A DNA stretch of 64,000 nt from an uncultured Bacteroidota bacterium (GTDB lineage Bacteria; Bacteroidota; Bacteroidia; Bacteroidales; P3), in contig CACZWL010000001.1 of assembly GCA_902784865.1 (NCBI GenBank), positions 62,001 through 126,000 of the forward strand, read 5' to 3'. This document shows positions 45,385 through 53,923 of this stretch, one piece after another (position 1 is the first letter of the stretch; every line of letters starts with the position of its first letter). Both the position numbers and the translations under genes were made by a program. The notes beneath the pieces were generated by a model. The model made no database searches. It saw nothing but the letters and a program-made list of their open reading frames with translations, and was not told the origin of the DNA.

Positions 45385-45495
45385 TTAACACTTTGGGGCG
45401 GTGTTCCGCCGGAATTTGGCAGGTATCTGGTAGGTATCTGGTAGGTATCTGGTAGGTGATTAGTTCGACTCTTTCCCATCATTTCCCATCGATGG
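45385..45495 (-). repeat. Partial copy of the dispersed repeat with 11-bp tandem units
   Basis: On the minus strand GAGTCGAACTAATCACCTACC is followed by repeated AGATACCTACC units (three to four), then GTGTTAAAATC. This is the core of the elements at 10008 and 35030 with its CCTACCA unit amplified. A TTTCCCATCGATGGGAAA palindrome lies at 45477-45494. Confidence 0.65.
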
Positions 45496-45505
45496 GAAAC
45501 GGTGG

Positions 45506-46294
45506 TTACTTCCAGCCGCGGTTGACCATCTCCTGCGCGATGAAGGAGGCCACGTCGTCGCCGTAGGTGTTGGCGCCGAAGCCGGCGTCGTAGCCCAGCT
45601 CCTTGGCCAGCTCGTGGCTGATGCGGGGGCCGCCGCAGATGAGGATGACTTTGTCGCGAAGACCCTCGGCCTCAAGCATTTCGACAAGTTCGGTGAGGTT
45701 CTTGATGTGGACGTCCTTCTGGGTGACGGTCTGGCTGACGCAGAGGGCATCGGCCTTGAGCTCGATGGCCTTGGCGATGAAGTCCTCGTTGGGGACCTGC
45801 GAGCCGAGGTTGTAGGCCTCGATCATGTCGTAGCGCTCGAGGCCGTAGTGGCCGGCGTAGCCCTTCATGTTCATGATGGCGTCGATGCCGACGGTGTGGG
45901 CGTCGGTGCCGGTGGAGGCGCCGACGACGACGAGCTTGCGGCCGATGTTCTCACGGATGTAGTCGTCGCACTCGTGCATGTCCATGGTGGTGCTCTCCAC
46001 CTTGGGGACGTGGATGTTGGTGTAGTCGACCGTGTGGGTGAGAGAGCCGTAGCAGTTCATGAAGCAGAAGCCTTCGGTGAGTTCCTTCTGGTAGACGACG
46101 AGGGGGTTCTCGAAGCCCATCTTCTTGAGGAGTTGCTTGGCGGCTTCTTCGGCCTCGGCGCCGGCGGGGACGGGGAGGGTGAAACTGAGCTGCACCTTGC
46201 CGTCGTTCATGGTGTCGCCGTAGGGTTTTATCTTGGTGAGGTCTAGGGTTTTGTCGTAGTCCTTAGCCTCCATGCTATAGAGTCCTTCGCTCAT
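45506..46294 (-). CDS. kamE: Lysine 5,6-aminomutase beta subunit
   Basis: A 262-residue cobalamin-binding subunit of D-lysine/L-beta-lysine 5,6-aminomutase, which moves an amino group from C6 to C5 in anaerobic lysine fermentation. The B12 motif D-x-H-x-x-G is present in GASTGTDAHTVGIDAIMNMK, with the Rossmann-like remainder (SQTVTQKDVHIKNLTELVEM, VILICGGPRISHELAKEL). It starts 1 bp after the kamD stop codon; the two form the enzyme. Confidence 0.95.
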   Translation of the reverse strand: MSEGLYSMEAKDYDKTLDLTKIKPYGDTMNDGKVQLSFTLPVPAGAEAEEAAKQLLKKMGFENPLVVYQKELTEGFCFMNCYGSLTHTVDYTNIHVPKVESTTMDMHECDDYIRENIGRKLVVVGASTGTDAHTVGIDAIMNMKGYAGHYGLERYDMIEAYNLGSQVPNEDFIAKAIELKADALCVSQTVTQKDVHIKNLTELVEMLEAEGLRDKVILICGGPRISHELAKELGYDAGFGANTYGDDVASFIAQEMVNRGWK

Positions 46295-46295
46295 C

Positions 46296-47852
46296 TTATT
46301 TTTTTCCTTTCATTAATTCTACAAACGGGTTGAAGTAGTGCTCGCCCTTGAGGGTGACGCCGTCGAGGCCTTTGCCGCCGTTCTTGGGGCGCTTGACGTT
46401 GCCGAAGATACCTTTCTCCAGTGCGGAGAAGAGGCCTTCGTTCTCCATGGTCTCGAGGAGGCGCGTGGCGTTGTGTAGCACTTCCTGCGCGCGGCTCTTG
46501 ATGATGCCGCCCTCCTTGAACTCGACCTCTTCGCCTATGTCCTTCATATTGTTGAAGATGTACTTGGCGTTCTCGATGGAGAGGTAGCGGTCGGACATGA
46601 AGGGGGTGTGGATGGCTTCGGTGGGCATGCCGAGGAGCTGTAGGCCCTGGTGAGTCCACTGGCCGATGACGTTGAAGAGGGCATCCTGGATGTGGCCGCG
46701 GAAGATGTTGCCGGTCATGAACTTGGTGGGGGGCATGTACTTGAGCGGAGCCTTGGGGAAAATCTCGCGGATCATCTGAGCCTGAGCGAGTTCGAAGAGG
46801 AAGCCGTTGGTGAGCTCGGGGTCCATCTCGAAGGCGTGGCCGAGGCCCATCTGCTCTTCGGGCAGGCCGGCCATGAGGGCGAGCTGCTCGTTGATGAGGT
46901 CGGAGGCCAGCACAGTGTGGGCCTCGTCGTAGGCGTCGGCGGTGGTGAGGTAGTTGTCCTCGCCGGTGTTGATGATGACGCCCGCGAAGCCGTTGATGAT
47001 GCGGCTGAAGTACTGGTCGATGAGCGTGCGCTGCATGTTGATGTCGCGGAAGAGGATGCCGTAGAGGGCGTCGTTGAGCATGACGTCGAGGCCCTCGAGG
47101 GCGCCCATGGCTGCTATTTCGGGCATGCAGAGGCCGGAGCAGTAGTTGCAGAGGCGGATGTAGCGGCCCACCTCTTCGCCCACCTCGTCGAGGGCCTTGC
47201 GCATGATGCGGAAGTTCTCCTGGGTGGCGAAGGTGCCTCCGAAGCCTTCGGTGGTGGCGCCGTAGGGCACATAGTCGAGCAGCGACTGGCCGGTGGTGCG
47301 GATCACGGCGATGATGTCGGCACCCTGGCGCGCGCCGGCCTGGGCCTGGACGACGTCCTCGTAGATGTTGCCGGTGGCGACGATGATGTACAGGTAGGGT
47401 TTGGAACCCTCGCCGATGGTCTCGATGTACTTCTCGCGGCGCAGGCGGTTGCTGCGCACCTTGGTGACGGTGGCCTCGATTACGGGAGCGAGGACCTTGT
47501 CAATCTCGGCCTTGGTGTGGATGGGGAGTTGGGTGATGTCGAGCTTGCCGGCGGCGATGGCCTCGGCAATCTGCTGAGGCGACTGGCCGGTCTCGGCCAT
47601 CGCGTTGCCGACATAGAACATCGCGCCCTGACCGAGGGCGCCTTTGCTCTTGAGTTCGTCGACCACGACATTGGGCATGGGTACCTCGTTCTCGTCGACC
47701 CCGTCGATGCCGAGGAAGCGGCAGAGGGTGCGCTCTACAGCAACGGTGGTGTAATCTTCGACGAAATCCTGCACCTGTCCGGCAATGCGGCGAGCCACGT
47801 CGCGCGCATGCTCAACCTCTACAAAATCAAGTCCTACTTTACTTTTTTGCAT
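46296..47852 (-). CDS. kamD: Lysine 5,6-aminomutase alpha subunit
   Basis: A 518-residue TIM-barrel subunit of the adenosylcobalamin- and PLP-dependent aminomutase. Family segments: ALGQGAMFYVGNAMAETGQS, QAGARQGADIIAVIRTTGQS, YVPYGATTEGFGGTFATQEN, CNYCSGLCMPEIAAMGALEG and KYMPPTKFMTGNIFRGHIQD. Length is standard. It is first in the transcript and has a -7 box about 50 bp upstream. kamA and the kdd/kce/kal genes of the same pathway are not in the window. Confidence 0.95.
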   Translation of the reverse strand: MQKSKVGLDFVEVEHARDVARRIAGQVQDFVEDYTTVAVERTLCRFLGIDGVDENEVPMPNVVVDELKSKGALGQGAMFYVGNAMAETGQSPQQIAEAIAAGKLDITQLPIHTKAEIDKVLAPVIEATVTKVRSNRLRREKYIETIGEGSKPYLYIIVATGNIYEDVVQAQAGARQGADIIAVIRTTGQSLLDYVPYGATTEGFGGTFATQENFRIMRKALDEVGEEVGRYIRLCNYCSGLCMPEIAAMGALEGLDVMLNDALYGILFRDINMQRTLIDQYFSRIINGFAGVIINTGEDNYLTTADAYDEAHTVLASDLINEQLALMAGLPEEQMGLGHAFEMDPELTNGFLFELAQAQMIREIFPKAPLKYMPPTKFMTGNIFRGHIQDALFNVIGQWTHQGLQLLGMPTEAIHTPFMSDRYLSIENAKYIFNNMKDIGEEVEFKEGGIIKSRAQEVLHNATRLLETMENEGLFSALEKGIFGNVKRPKNGGKGLDGVTLKGEHYFNPFVELMKGKK

Positions 47853-47900
47853 TGTTGTATTTATTGTTCGTTTATTGTTTTAGTCTTTCAATTCGAACTG

Positions 47901-47908
47901 CAAAAATA
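47901..47908 (-). promoter_or_regulatory. -7 box (TATTTTTG) of kamD
   Basis: TATTTTTG on the minus strand, about 50 bp before the kamD start; T-rich sequence lies upstream but no clear TTTG box at 19-21 bp. Confidence 0.55.
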
Positions 47909-47991
47909 CAACTTTTTTCCGAAATGTAAATATAAATATAATAAAATATTTTCCACAAAATTGCAAATCGCTGATAATCAGCGGTTCGGAG

Positions 47992-48687
47992 CTACTTCGT
48001 TTCTGCCGTTTTTTCCGCTGCCTTCTTCTTGGGCTTGGGCATCCGGATGTCGGAGAGGGAATGGTTGCGGTGGAAGCGGTTGAAGTCGACGTAGCCGCGG
48101 ATGCCGTTGAGGTGCCCCGTCTCGGTGTACTGCCAGAGGGTGAAACGGGTGGTGGGGTGGCGGCGGTAGTTGGCTATAAAGATGTGATACTTAGCATATT
48201 TTTTGCCACGGAAGTGGGTCTTGAAGAGTTTCTCGGAGGTGTAGATCATGGGCTTGACGCCATACTCGGCCTCCATAAGCTCGAGGAGCTTGTCGACGCG
48301 GGCCATGTTGAGGCGCCCGGAGTGGTGCCCCTCGATGTCGAGCACGGGGATAAGGTCCTGCTCGCTCTTCTTGACCATCTTCTTGAAGTTGGCAAACTGC
48401 TGATAGGCAGTTGTCTTGCTGCTATAGAGGTGGTAGCTGCCGACGAGCAGGCCGGCCTTCTTGGCCTTGGCGATGTTGGTCTTGTAGCGAGGGTCCTGGA
48501 TAGAGGTGCCTTCGGTGGCCTTGATGTAGACGAACTTGACGGTGGAGTCCTTGGCGACTTTGGTCCAGTTGATTTCGCCTTGGAACCTGGAGACGTCGAT
48601 GCCGCGGGTGCGCACCTGGCCCTGCGCTCCCATCGGGAAGCACAGGACCAGCAGCGCGAACACCAGCAGGCTACATCTGAATCTCAT
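47992..48687 (-). CDS. GH25 family lysozyme
   Basis: A secreted muramidase-type protein of 231 residues cleaving peptidoglycan glycan strands. Signal peptide MRFRCSLLVFALLVLCFPMG; GH25 motifs RGIDVSRFQGEINW, VYIKATEGTSIQDPRY, the catalytic DIEGHHSG and YVDFNRFHRN. The C-terminus is a lysine/alanine tail (KPKKKAAEKTAETK). Three candidate methionines (48699, 48693, 48687) overlap the end of rng; the last opens the best signal peptide and is used. Confidence 0.9.
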   Translation of the reverse strand: MRFRCSLLVFALLVLCFPMGAQGQVRTRGIDVSRFQGEINWTKVAKDSTVKFVYIKATEGTSIQDPRYKTNIAKAKKAGLLVGSYHLYSSKTTAYQQFANFKKMVKKSEQDLIPVLDIEGHHSGRLNMARVDKLLELMEAEYGVKPMIYTSEKLFKTHFRGKKYAKYHIFIANYRRHPTTRFTLWQYTETGHLNGIRGYVDFNRFHRNHSLSDIRMPKPKKKAAEKTAETK

Positions 48688-50224
48688 CGCCATTGGCATG
48701 GAAGAATTTGAACTCCAGAAGACCGAACTGCGCCGACGGCTGTATGTCGATACGTGCGCGATACGTGCGCTGCCACTGCCACCGCAGGCTGCGGAACCAC
48801 CCTTTGGTGAGGTAGGCCTGGATATAGGGGTGGGTGACGATGGAGATGCGCTTCTCGTTGGCGGCGGTGAGTATGTACTTGAGGCTGGACTCGATTTCGT
48901 CGACGACGACGAGGCTTTGCTTGATGTGGCCGGTGCCGTCGCAGAAGGGGCACTTCTCCTGCACGTCGACCTCGAGGCTGGGACGGACGCGCTGGCGCGT
49001 AATCTGCATGAGGCCGAACTTGCTGAGCGGCAGGATGGTATGGCGTGCCTTGTCGGCCTTCATGGCCTCGGTCATGACGTCGAAGAGCTTCTTGCGGTTC
49101 TCGGCCTTGTTCATGTCGATGAAGTCGACGATGACGATGCCGCCCATGTCGCGCAGACGGAGCTGGCGGGCGATCTCTTGGGCGGACTCGATGTTGACCT
49201 GCAAGGCGGTGTCCTCCTGGCTGTTGCCGGCCTTGATGTGGTTGCCACTGTTGACGTCGATGACGTGCATGGCCTCGGTGTGCTCGATGTAGAGGTAGAC
49301 ACCGGAGCGGATGGTGACGATGCGGCCGAACATGCGCCGTATATCGCGCTGGACGCCAAACTGTTCGAAGATGGGCGTCTCCATCTTGTAGTGCTTGACG
49401 ATATCCTCCTTGTCGGGGACGGTGGACTTGACGAAGGCCTTGACCTCCTCGTAGAGCTGCGCATTGTCGACGTAGATGGCGTTGAAGTCGTCGGTGATAA
49501 GGTCGCGGAGGAGCGCGGTGGTGGTGTCGAGTTCGGCGTGCACCTTGGTCGGGGCGTTGACCCTCTTGAGTTTCTCGGTCATCTGCGCCCAGCAGTCGAG
49601 GAGGTGGTGCAGGTCGGCGTCGAGTTCGGCGACGGTGCGGCCTTCGGCGACGGTGCGCACTATGACGCCGAAATTCTGCGGGCGTATGCTCTGCAGCAGG
49701 CGGCGCAAGCGGTTGCGCTCCTCGTTGCCCTTGATTTTCTGCGAGATGGATATCTTGTTGCAGAAGGGGGTGAGCACGAGGTAGCGGCCGGCGATGGATA
49801 TGTCGCCCGTGAGCTTGGGACCCTTGGTTGAGATGGGCTCTTTGGTGACCTGTACCAGAACGGGCTGGCCGACCTTGAGGACGTCGGAGAAGTTTCCGAC
49901 CTTCTCGAGGATGGGTTCTACTTTGAAGTTGGCGAGGGTCTTGGCACTGGCGTCGCCGTTCATGGCGAGGCGGAGGTATTTGTCGACAGACAGGTAGTCG
50001 GGGCCGAGGTCGAGGTAGTGCATGAATCCCTCCTTGTCGCCACCGACATCGACGAAAGCGGCATTGAGGCCTTGCATGATCTTGCGCACCTTGCCGAAGT
50101 AGATGTCGCCCACGGCATACTGGCCAGAGGGGCTCTCCTTGTGCAACTCGGCAAGGCGGCCCTCTTCGGTGAGGGCAATCTGCACGCCTTCGGCGCCTGA
50201 TGATATGATGAGTTCTTTGTTCAC
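48671..50224 (-). CDS. rng: Ribonuclease G
   Basis: A 517-residue endoribonuclease of the RNase E/G family for rRNA and mRNA processing. An S1-like N-terminal domain (VGDIYFGKVRKIMQGLNAAF), the 5' sensor region, the catalytic magnesium-binding segment (MGGIVIVDFIDMNKAENRKK, with acidic IDVNSGNH upstream) and the zinc-link-like CPFCDGTGHI are present. There is no long RNase E-type scaffold tail. It overlaps the GH25 start by about 17 nt. Upstream lies a 13-bp hairpin. Confidence 0.92.
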   Translation of the reverse strand: MNKELIISSGAEGVQIALTEEGRLAELHKESPSGQYAVGDIYFGKVRKIMQGLNAAFVDVGGDKEGFMHYLDLGPDYLSVDKYLRLAMNGDASAKTLANFKVEPILEKVGNFSDVLKVGQPVLVQVTKEPISTKGPKLTGDISIAGRYLVLTPFCNKISISQKIKGNEERNRLRRLLQSIRPQNFGVIVRTVAEGRTVAELDADLHHLLDCWAQMTEKLKRVNAPTKVHAELDTTTALLRDLITDDFNAIYVDNAQLYEEVKAFVKSTVPDKEDIVKHYKMETPIFEQFGVQRDIRRMFGRIVTIRSGVYLYIEHTEAMHVIDVNSGNHIKAGNSQEDTALQVNIESAQEIARQLRLRDMGGIVIVDFIDMNKAENRKKLFDVMTEAMKADKARHTILPLSKFGLMQITRQRVRPSLEVDVQEKCPFCDGTGHIKQSLVVVDEIESSLKYILTAANEKRISIVTHPYIQAYLTKGWFRSLRWQWQRTYRARIDIQPSAQFGLLEFKFFHANGDEIQM

Positions 50225-50254
50225 TCTTGAAATGTTATATCGGAGTTAAAAAAT

Positions 50255-50304
50255 AAAACAAATTACATACCACCCGAAAAAAGGGGCAGTGTGTAATTTG
50301 TTTT
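50255..50304 (-). terminator. 13-bp hairpin between the bS22-like gene and rng
   Basis: Arms 50255-50267 and 50292-50304 are perfectly complementary (AAAACAAATTACA type), with a 24-nt loop holding CCC...GGGG. On the minus strand it is followed by T/A-rich sequence. It could terminate the HU/bS22 transcript or act as a leader structure for rng. Confidence 0.6.
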
Positions 50305-50344
50305 AGTCTTTTTAGTATAAACTCAGGCGGCTGAGCGCCAGGGC

Positions 50345-50434
50345 TTATTTCTTTTTGTGTCTGTTCTTGCGCAGGCGTTTTTTACGCTTGTGAGTAGACA
50401 TCTTGTGGCGTTTGTGCTTTTTTCCGTTAGGCAT
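50345..50434 (-). CDS. 29-residue AURKAIP1/COX24-type (bS22/mS38-like) protein
   Basis: This gene encodes MPNGKKHKRHKMSTHKRKKR and then LRKNRHKKK. It is an almost entirely basic peptide conserved across Bacteroidota. It resembles the AURKAIP1/COX24 domain of mitochondrial mS38 and actinobacterial bS22, both small-subunit ribosomal proteins, so a ribosomal role is likely. It lies 17 bp after the HU gene, before the hairpin upstream of rng. Confidence 0.8.
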   Translation of the reverse strand: MPNGKKHKRHKMSTHKRKKRLRKNRHKKK

Positions 50435-50451
50435 TGTTCTTATTTTTTAGC

Positions 50452-50736
50452 TTATTTTACTTTCTTTTTGACATCCTGCATGAAGGTCTTGGCGGGCTTG
50501 AAAGCGGGGATGTTGTGAGCAGGAATGATGATGGTGGTATTCTTGCTGATATTGCGGCCGGTCTTCTCGGCGCGCTTCTTGACGATAAAGCTGCCAAAGC
50601 CACGGAGATAGACGTTTTCGCCCTCGGCGAGGCTCTCTTTGATGACGGTCATGAACTCTTCGACGGTCGCCTGGATGGCCACTTTCTCGATTCCGGTTTT
50701 CTGTGCTATTTCAGCAACGATTTCTGCCTTTGTCAT
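50452..50736 (-). CDS. HU/IHF-family DNA-binding protein
   Basis: A 94-residue nucleoid protein: helical N-terminus (MTKAEIVAEIAQKTGIEKVA), the GFGSFIVKKRAEKTGRN signature and the arm with the conserved proline (IIIPAHNIPAFKPAKTF). It bends DNA as a dimer. Its promoter is about 70 bp upstream; the bS22-like gene follows. Confidence 0.95.
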   Translation of the reverse strand: MTKAEIVAEIAQKTGIEKVAIQATVEEFMTVIKESLAEGENVYLRGFGSFIVKKRAEKTGRNISKNTTIIIPAHNIPAFKPAKTFMQDVKKKVK

Positions 50737-50804
50737 TTTCTGTATGATTTTATAATTGTTAATTACTATGTTTTGCTAACTGTTTATCAATCAAAAACGG
50801 AGTG

Positions 50805-50812
50805 CAAAAATA
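50805..50812 (-). promoter_or_regulatory. -7 box (TATTTTTG) of the HU gene
   Basis: TATTTTTG on the minus strand, preceded by an A/T-rich stretch of alternating T runs (50819-50860) typical of strong promoters. Confidence 0.55.
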
Positions 50813-50971
50813 ATACTTTTTTTTCACACAGCGCACATTTTTTTTATTTTTTTCTTTTCAAATGAGCTGACTTTCCTCGTAATGCATTTGTAATCAATGC
50901 TATGTGATGAGAAAAATATTTTGGGGCGCCAGCGGTGCTTCGGGGGTGGGAGAGGGGCTTTTCGGGGTGTT

Positions 50972-51844
50972 TTATCGGCTAATTTTTAGATTTTTACCAA
51001 ATGAAACGTACATGACCGCTATCGCCGCTACGGTGCATCCGAGGGTGACGGGCCAGGCCAGCGCCAACGGGGCCTCGGGGTCCATGTCGACCACGCCACG
51101 CGAGATGAGCCAGGTGAGCACGACGGCGACTGCGTTGTTGAAGAAGTGGGCTACCATGTTGGGAACGATTGAGTTGGACCCGAGGTAGAGGTAGCCGAGG
51201 ACGGCCCCCATGAGGAATCGGGGGAGGAACGCGAAGACCTCGCCGTGGAAGAGGCTGAAGACGGCGGCGGTGACCCAGACGGCCACGTGGGGGTTCTTGA
51301 CCCAGCGCAGCATAAGGTTCTGCATGCCGGCGCGGAAGAACACCTCCTCGCAGACCGCCGGTATGATGGCGACGACCAGCAGGCTGACCACGAGATGGAC
51401 GACGCTGTCGCCCATGAGTATCTGGTCCAGAAGAGCCTGGCTTTCTTCGCCGATGCGGCGGAGCAGCTCCTCGAGGGGGGCGAGGGCTTCGCCGAAGTGT
51501 ATGTTGTCGTTCCAGACCACAGTCCATTCCATCAGCGGCGTGAAGAGCACCCACGCGGCTATGCCGGCGAGGGAGAGGCGCCACTTGGAGGCGGCGAAGT
51601 CGGCGCGGAGGAACTCGCGGGGCTCGTCGCGGTGGTAGAGCCAGACGATGAAGACCACGGGCGCCACGAACGACAGCACCTGCGTCAAGACCTGGGCGAC
51701 GCAGAATACCGGCAGCGACTTGATGTCGAGGCCGAAGACCCCCGCAATGATCATCAGTATGGTGCTGAGCGCCAGCATGCCGAAGGATACGGAGAACATC
51801 ATGAGGAGTTGAAGGAGGGGGTGTGTCGTCTTTTGCATATACAT
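50972..51844 (-). CDS. CPBP-family intramembrane glutamic endopeptidase
   Basis: A 290-residue polytopic membrane protein of the CAAX protease / bacteriocin-processing family. Motif 1 PAVCEEVFFRAGMQ (EE...R), motif 2 FSLFHGEVFAFLPRF (F..xH) and motif 3 NMVAHFFNNAVAV (H..N) supply the expected active-site residues. About eight hydrophobic segments. The substrate is unknown. A start at 51844 or 51838 is equally plausible. It lies about 60 bp downstream of a tRNA-Arg on the same strand. Confidence 0.88.
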   Translation of the reverse strand: MYMQKTTHPLLQLLMMFSVSFGMLALSTILMIIAGVFGLDIKSLPVFCVAQVLTQVLSFVAPVVFIVWLYHRDEPREFLRADFAASKWRLSLAGIAAWVLFTPLMEWTVVWNDNIHFGEALAPLEELLRRIGEESQALLDQILMGDSVVHLVVSLLVVAIIPAVCEEVFFRAGMQNLMLRWVKNPHVAVWVTAAVFSLFHGEVFAFLPRFLMGAVLGYLYLGSNSIVPNMVAHFFNNAVAVVLTWLISRGVVDMDPEAPLALAWPVTLGCTVAAIAVMYVSFGKNLKISR

Positions 51845-51901
51845 TATATATTATAAGGGGCGACGGCGAACTTCTGCAAGTCCGCCGTCGGCTGATTCTT
51901 G

Positions 51902-51975
51902 TGACCCCGGCGGGATTCAAACCCACGACTTTCGGAACCGGAATCCGACGTTCTATTCAGCTGAACTACGGGGCC
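51902..51975 (-). tRNA. tRNA-Arg (anticodon CCG)
   Basis: A 74-nt cloverleaf with acceptor GGCCCCG/CGGGGTC, D arm GTTC...GAAC, anticodon stem TCGGA/TCCGA with loop TTCCGGT (anticodon CCG, reading CGG) and T arm GTGGG TTTGAAT CCCGC. The CCA end is not encoded. Confidence 0.93.
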
Positions 51976-52139
51976 AAAAACAGAACAATAACTGCATTTC
52001 GGGAATAATATTGTGCCTCTTGGCAAAAAAAGTTTGATTTTGTTGTACGATGCTGATTGGCAATATGTTGTGTGAATGAAAATTTTTTGCGAAGAAATCG
52101 TAAAAAAACCGTTTTTTTGCACCTTCATACATGGTTGAT

Positions 52140-52209
52140 TTACAGCATCTTGACCCCACCCTCTTCTTCCTTGGTTCGTCTATGGTAGGGGTAGGGTAGG
52201 GGGACGGGA
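52140..52209 (+). repeat. CCTCTTCTTCC...ATGGTAGG repeat, copy 3
   Basis: CCACCCTCTTCTTCC, GGTTCGTCTATGGTAGGGG and TAGGGTAGGGGGA occur in the tRNA-manC gap. The rest of the gap (51976-52139) is A/T-rich without a recognised gene. Confidence 0.5.
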
Positions 52210-52241
52210 TTTCTGTGTTTCAAAAAAAGGTCGTATCTTTG
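52210..52241 (+). promoter_or_regulatory. Promoter of manC
   Basis: TTTC (52210-52213), 20-nt spacer, TATCTTTG (52234-52241). The -33 box differs from TTTG by one base. It leaves a leader of about 60 nt. Confidence 0.7.
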
Positions 52242-52306
52242 CAATGCAAAACCACACCCCGAAGGGGTGCAAAAACAGAATTAACTAATTAAAAAACAGT
52301 GAATTT

Positions 52307-53332
52307 ATGAACAACCATATAGTCATCATGGCCGGTGGCATAGGCAGCCGTTTCTGGCCGCTGAGCACGCCGGAGTTCCCGAAGCAGTTTATCGACATCC
52401 TGGGCTGCGGCCGCACGCTGATACAGCTGACCGTGGACCGTTTCAAAGGCATCTGCCCGATGGCGAATTTCTGGGTGGTGACAAATGCCGCCTATGTGGA
52501 CATCGTGCGCAAGCAGCTGCCGGATATCCCTGAGAGCCACATACTTGCCGAGCCTGCGGCGCGCAACACGGCGCCGTGCATCGCCTGGGCCTGCTGGCGC
52601 ATCAAGCAGGAGGACGCTTCGGCCAACGTGGTGGTGACGCCTGCCGACGCGGTGGTGATGAACCCCGAGGAGTTCCGCCGCGTGATAGGCAACGCGCTGA
52701 ATTTCACCGCCTCGAGCGATGCCATTGTCACCATCGGTATCCGTCCGTCGCGTCCCGAGACGGGCTACGGATACGTGGAGGCCGGCGCCGAGGTGCAGGG
52801 CGAGATATGCAGCGTGAAGGCCTTCAAGGAGAAGCCCGCGCGCGAGGTGGCCGAGCAATATGTGCAGGCGGGCAACTACCTGTGGAACGCCGGCATCTTT
52901 GTCTGGAATGTCAACACAATTACCTCAGCCATAAGTACCTACAAGCCAAATATCGCTGCCGACATGGAGCGCATGCGCACCGCTGCCGACGTGCAGGAGG
53001 TCTTCCCTCAGTGCGAGAAGATATCCATCGATTATGCCGTCATGGAGCCTGCCGCCGCCGACGGCAAGGTGTACACGCACCCCGCCGACTTCGGCTGGAG
53101 CGACCTGGGCAACTGGGCGTCGCTGCACGACAAGCTGCAGAAGGATGCCGACGGCAACGCCGCCGTGGGCGAGGTGAGCCTCTTCGAGTGCCACAACTGC
53201 GTGGTCCATGCCGAGGATGCCAAGCGCGTGGTGCTGCAGGGGCTGGACGACTATATAGTCTCGGAGAAGGGTGGCCGCATCCTCGTCTGCCGCCGCAGCG
53301 AGGAGCAGCGCATCAAGGAATTCAGCGCTTAG
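52307..53332 (+). CDS. manC: Mannose-1-phosphate guanylyltransferase
   Basis: A 341-residue nucleotidyltransferase making GDP-mannose from mannose-1-phosphate and GTP for surface glycans. Signature HIVIMAGGIGSRFWPLSTPEFPKQ at the N-terminus, VVVTPADAVVMNPEEF (metal-binding acidic motif), ETGYGYVEAG, VKAFKEKPAREVAEQYV, NYLWNAGIFVWN and DFGWSDLGNW. There is no fused phosphomannose isomerase domain. Transcribed alone; its 3' end overlaps a small convergent gene by 11 nt. Confidence 0.94.
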   Translation: MNNHIVIMAGGIGSRFWPLSTPEFPKQFIDILGCGRTLIQLTVDRFKGICPMANFWVVTNAAYVDIVRKQLPDIPESHILAEPAARNTAPCIAWACWRIKQEDASANVVVTPADAVVMNPEEFRRVIGNALNFTASSDAIVTIGIRPSRPETGYGYVEAGAEVQGEICSVKAFKEKPAREVAEQYVQAGNYLWNAGIFVWNVNTITSAISTYKPNIAADMERMRTAADVQEVFPQCEKISIDYAVMEPAAADGKVYTHPADFGWSDLGNWASLHDKLQKDADGNAAVGEVSLFECHNCVVHAEDAKRVVLQGLDDYIVSEKGGRILVCRRSEEQRIKEFSA

Positions 53333-53495
53333 ACTTGCAGGTGCAGTTGGCGCAGCGGCCCGTCTTGGGGTCGGCGTTGGCACAGGGGCGCTTGAACTCC
53401 TTCTCCTTGTGCATGAGCATCTTGACCCCAAGGCCCGCCACCATCAGCGCCACGACGCCGACCGCTATAGCCAGTACGATGAGTATTGTTTTCAT
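53322..53495 (-). CDS. 57-residue single-span membrane protein with Cys-rich tail
   Basis: It encodes one hydrophobic helix (MKTILIVLAIAVGVVALMVA) followed by a short basic linker and CANADPKTGRCANCTCKSKR with four cysteines, which could bind a metal or form disulfides. No family is recognised beyond similar small membrane proteins in Bacteroidota. It overlaps the end of manC on the opposite strand by 11 nt and lies downstream of tRNA-Asn on the same strand. Confidence 0.65.
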   Translation of the reverse strand: MKTILIVLAIAVGVVALMVAGLGVKMLMHKEKEFKRPCANADPKTGRCANCTCKSKR

Positions 53496-53513
53496 TCCGG
53501 TTGTCCTGTTATG

Positions 53514-53537
53514 AAAAAAGCCGCAAATCTGCGGCTT
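53514..53537 (-). terminator. Terminator after tRNA-Asn
   Basis: AAGCCGCA/TGCGGCTT stem (53518-53525 with 53530-53537), 4-nt loop, T run on the minus strand (53517-53514). It separates the tRNA from the small membrane protein gene. Confidence 0.85.
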
Positions 53538-53548
53538 CTTCTTTTTTG

Positions 53549-53622
53549 CTCCCCCTGCTGGACTTGAACCAGCGACCCTCTGATTAACAGTCAGATGCTC
53601 TAACCAACTGAGCTAAGGAGGA
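53549..53622 (-). tRNA. tRNA-Asn (anticodon GTT)
   Basis: A 74-nt cloverleaf: acceptor TCCTCCT/AGGGGGA, D arm GCTC...GAGC, anticodon stem TCTGA/TCAGA with loop CTGTTAA (anticodon GTT), T arm GCTGG TTCAAGT CCAGC, discriminator G. CCA is not encoded. Confidence 0.96.
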
Positions 53623-53689
53623 ATAATTGGGCTGCGATTCAGGTTCGCAAACCGATTTCCTTAGGAATCTCTTCTTTCGAAATCGGGTG

Positions 53690-53697
53690 CAAAAATA
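53690..53697 (-). promoter_or_regulatory. -7 box (TATTTTTG) upstream of tRNA-Asn
   Basis: TATTTTTG on the minus strand, 68 bp before the mature 5' end. The rest of 53623-53923 holds no recognisable gene. Confidence 0.5.
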
Positions 53698-53923
53698 CTA
53701 ACATTTCGGATACTGACCAAATTTTTTTTAAAATATTTTGCATCGTGATGTGCAAATTGTTGTTTTTGTGAGAGATGTGAGGTGAAATATTTTTCTGTCC
53801 GGCAGCTGCGAAGGGCTTCAATCCGAGGCTGTAGGTCCGTGCTGCGGCCATTTTTGGGCTCTGGCCGGATGCCGTTTTCGCTAGATGATGTTTTCTGGTT
53901 GAAAATCAGTGATATCGGAGGTA

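Noticed and set aside
45385-45495. Possible CRISPR array (regular CCTACC units)
   Set aside because: Units of about 11 bp without unique spacers; no cas genes anywhere in the window.
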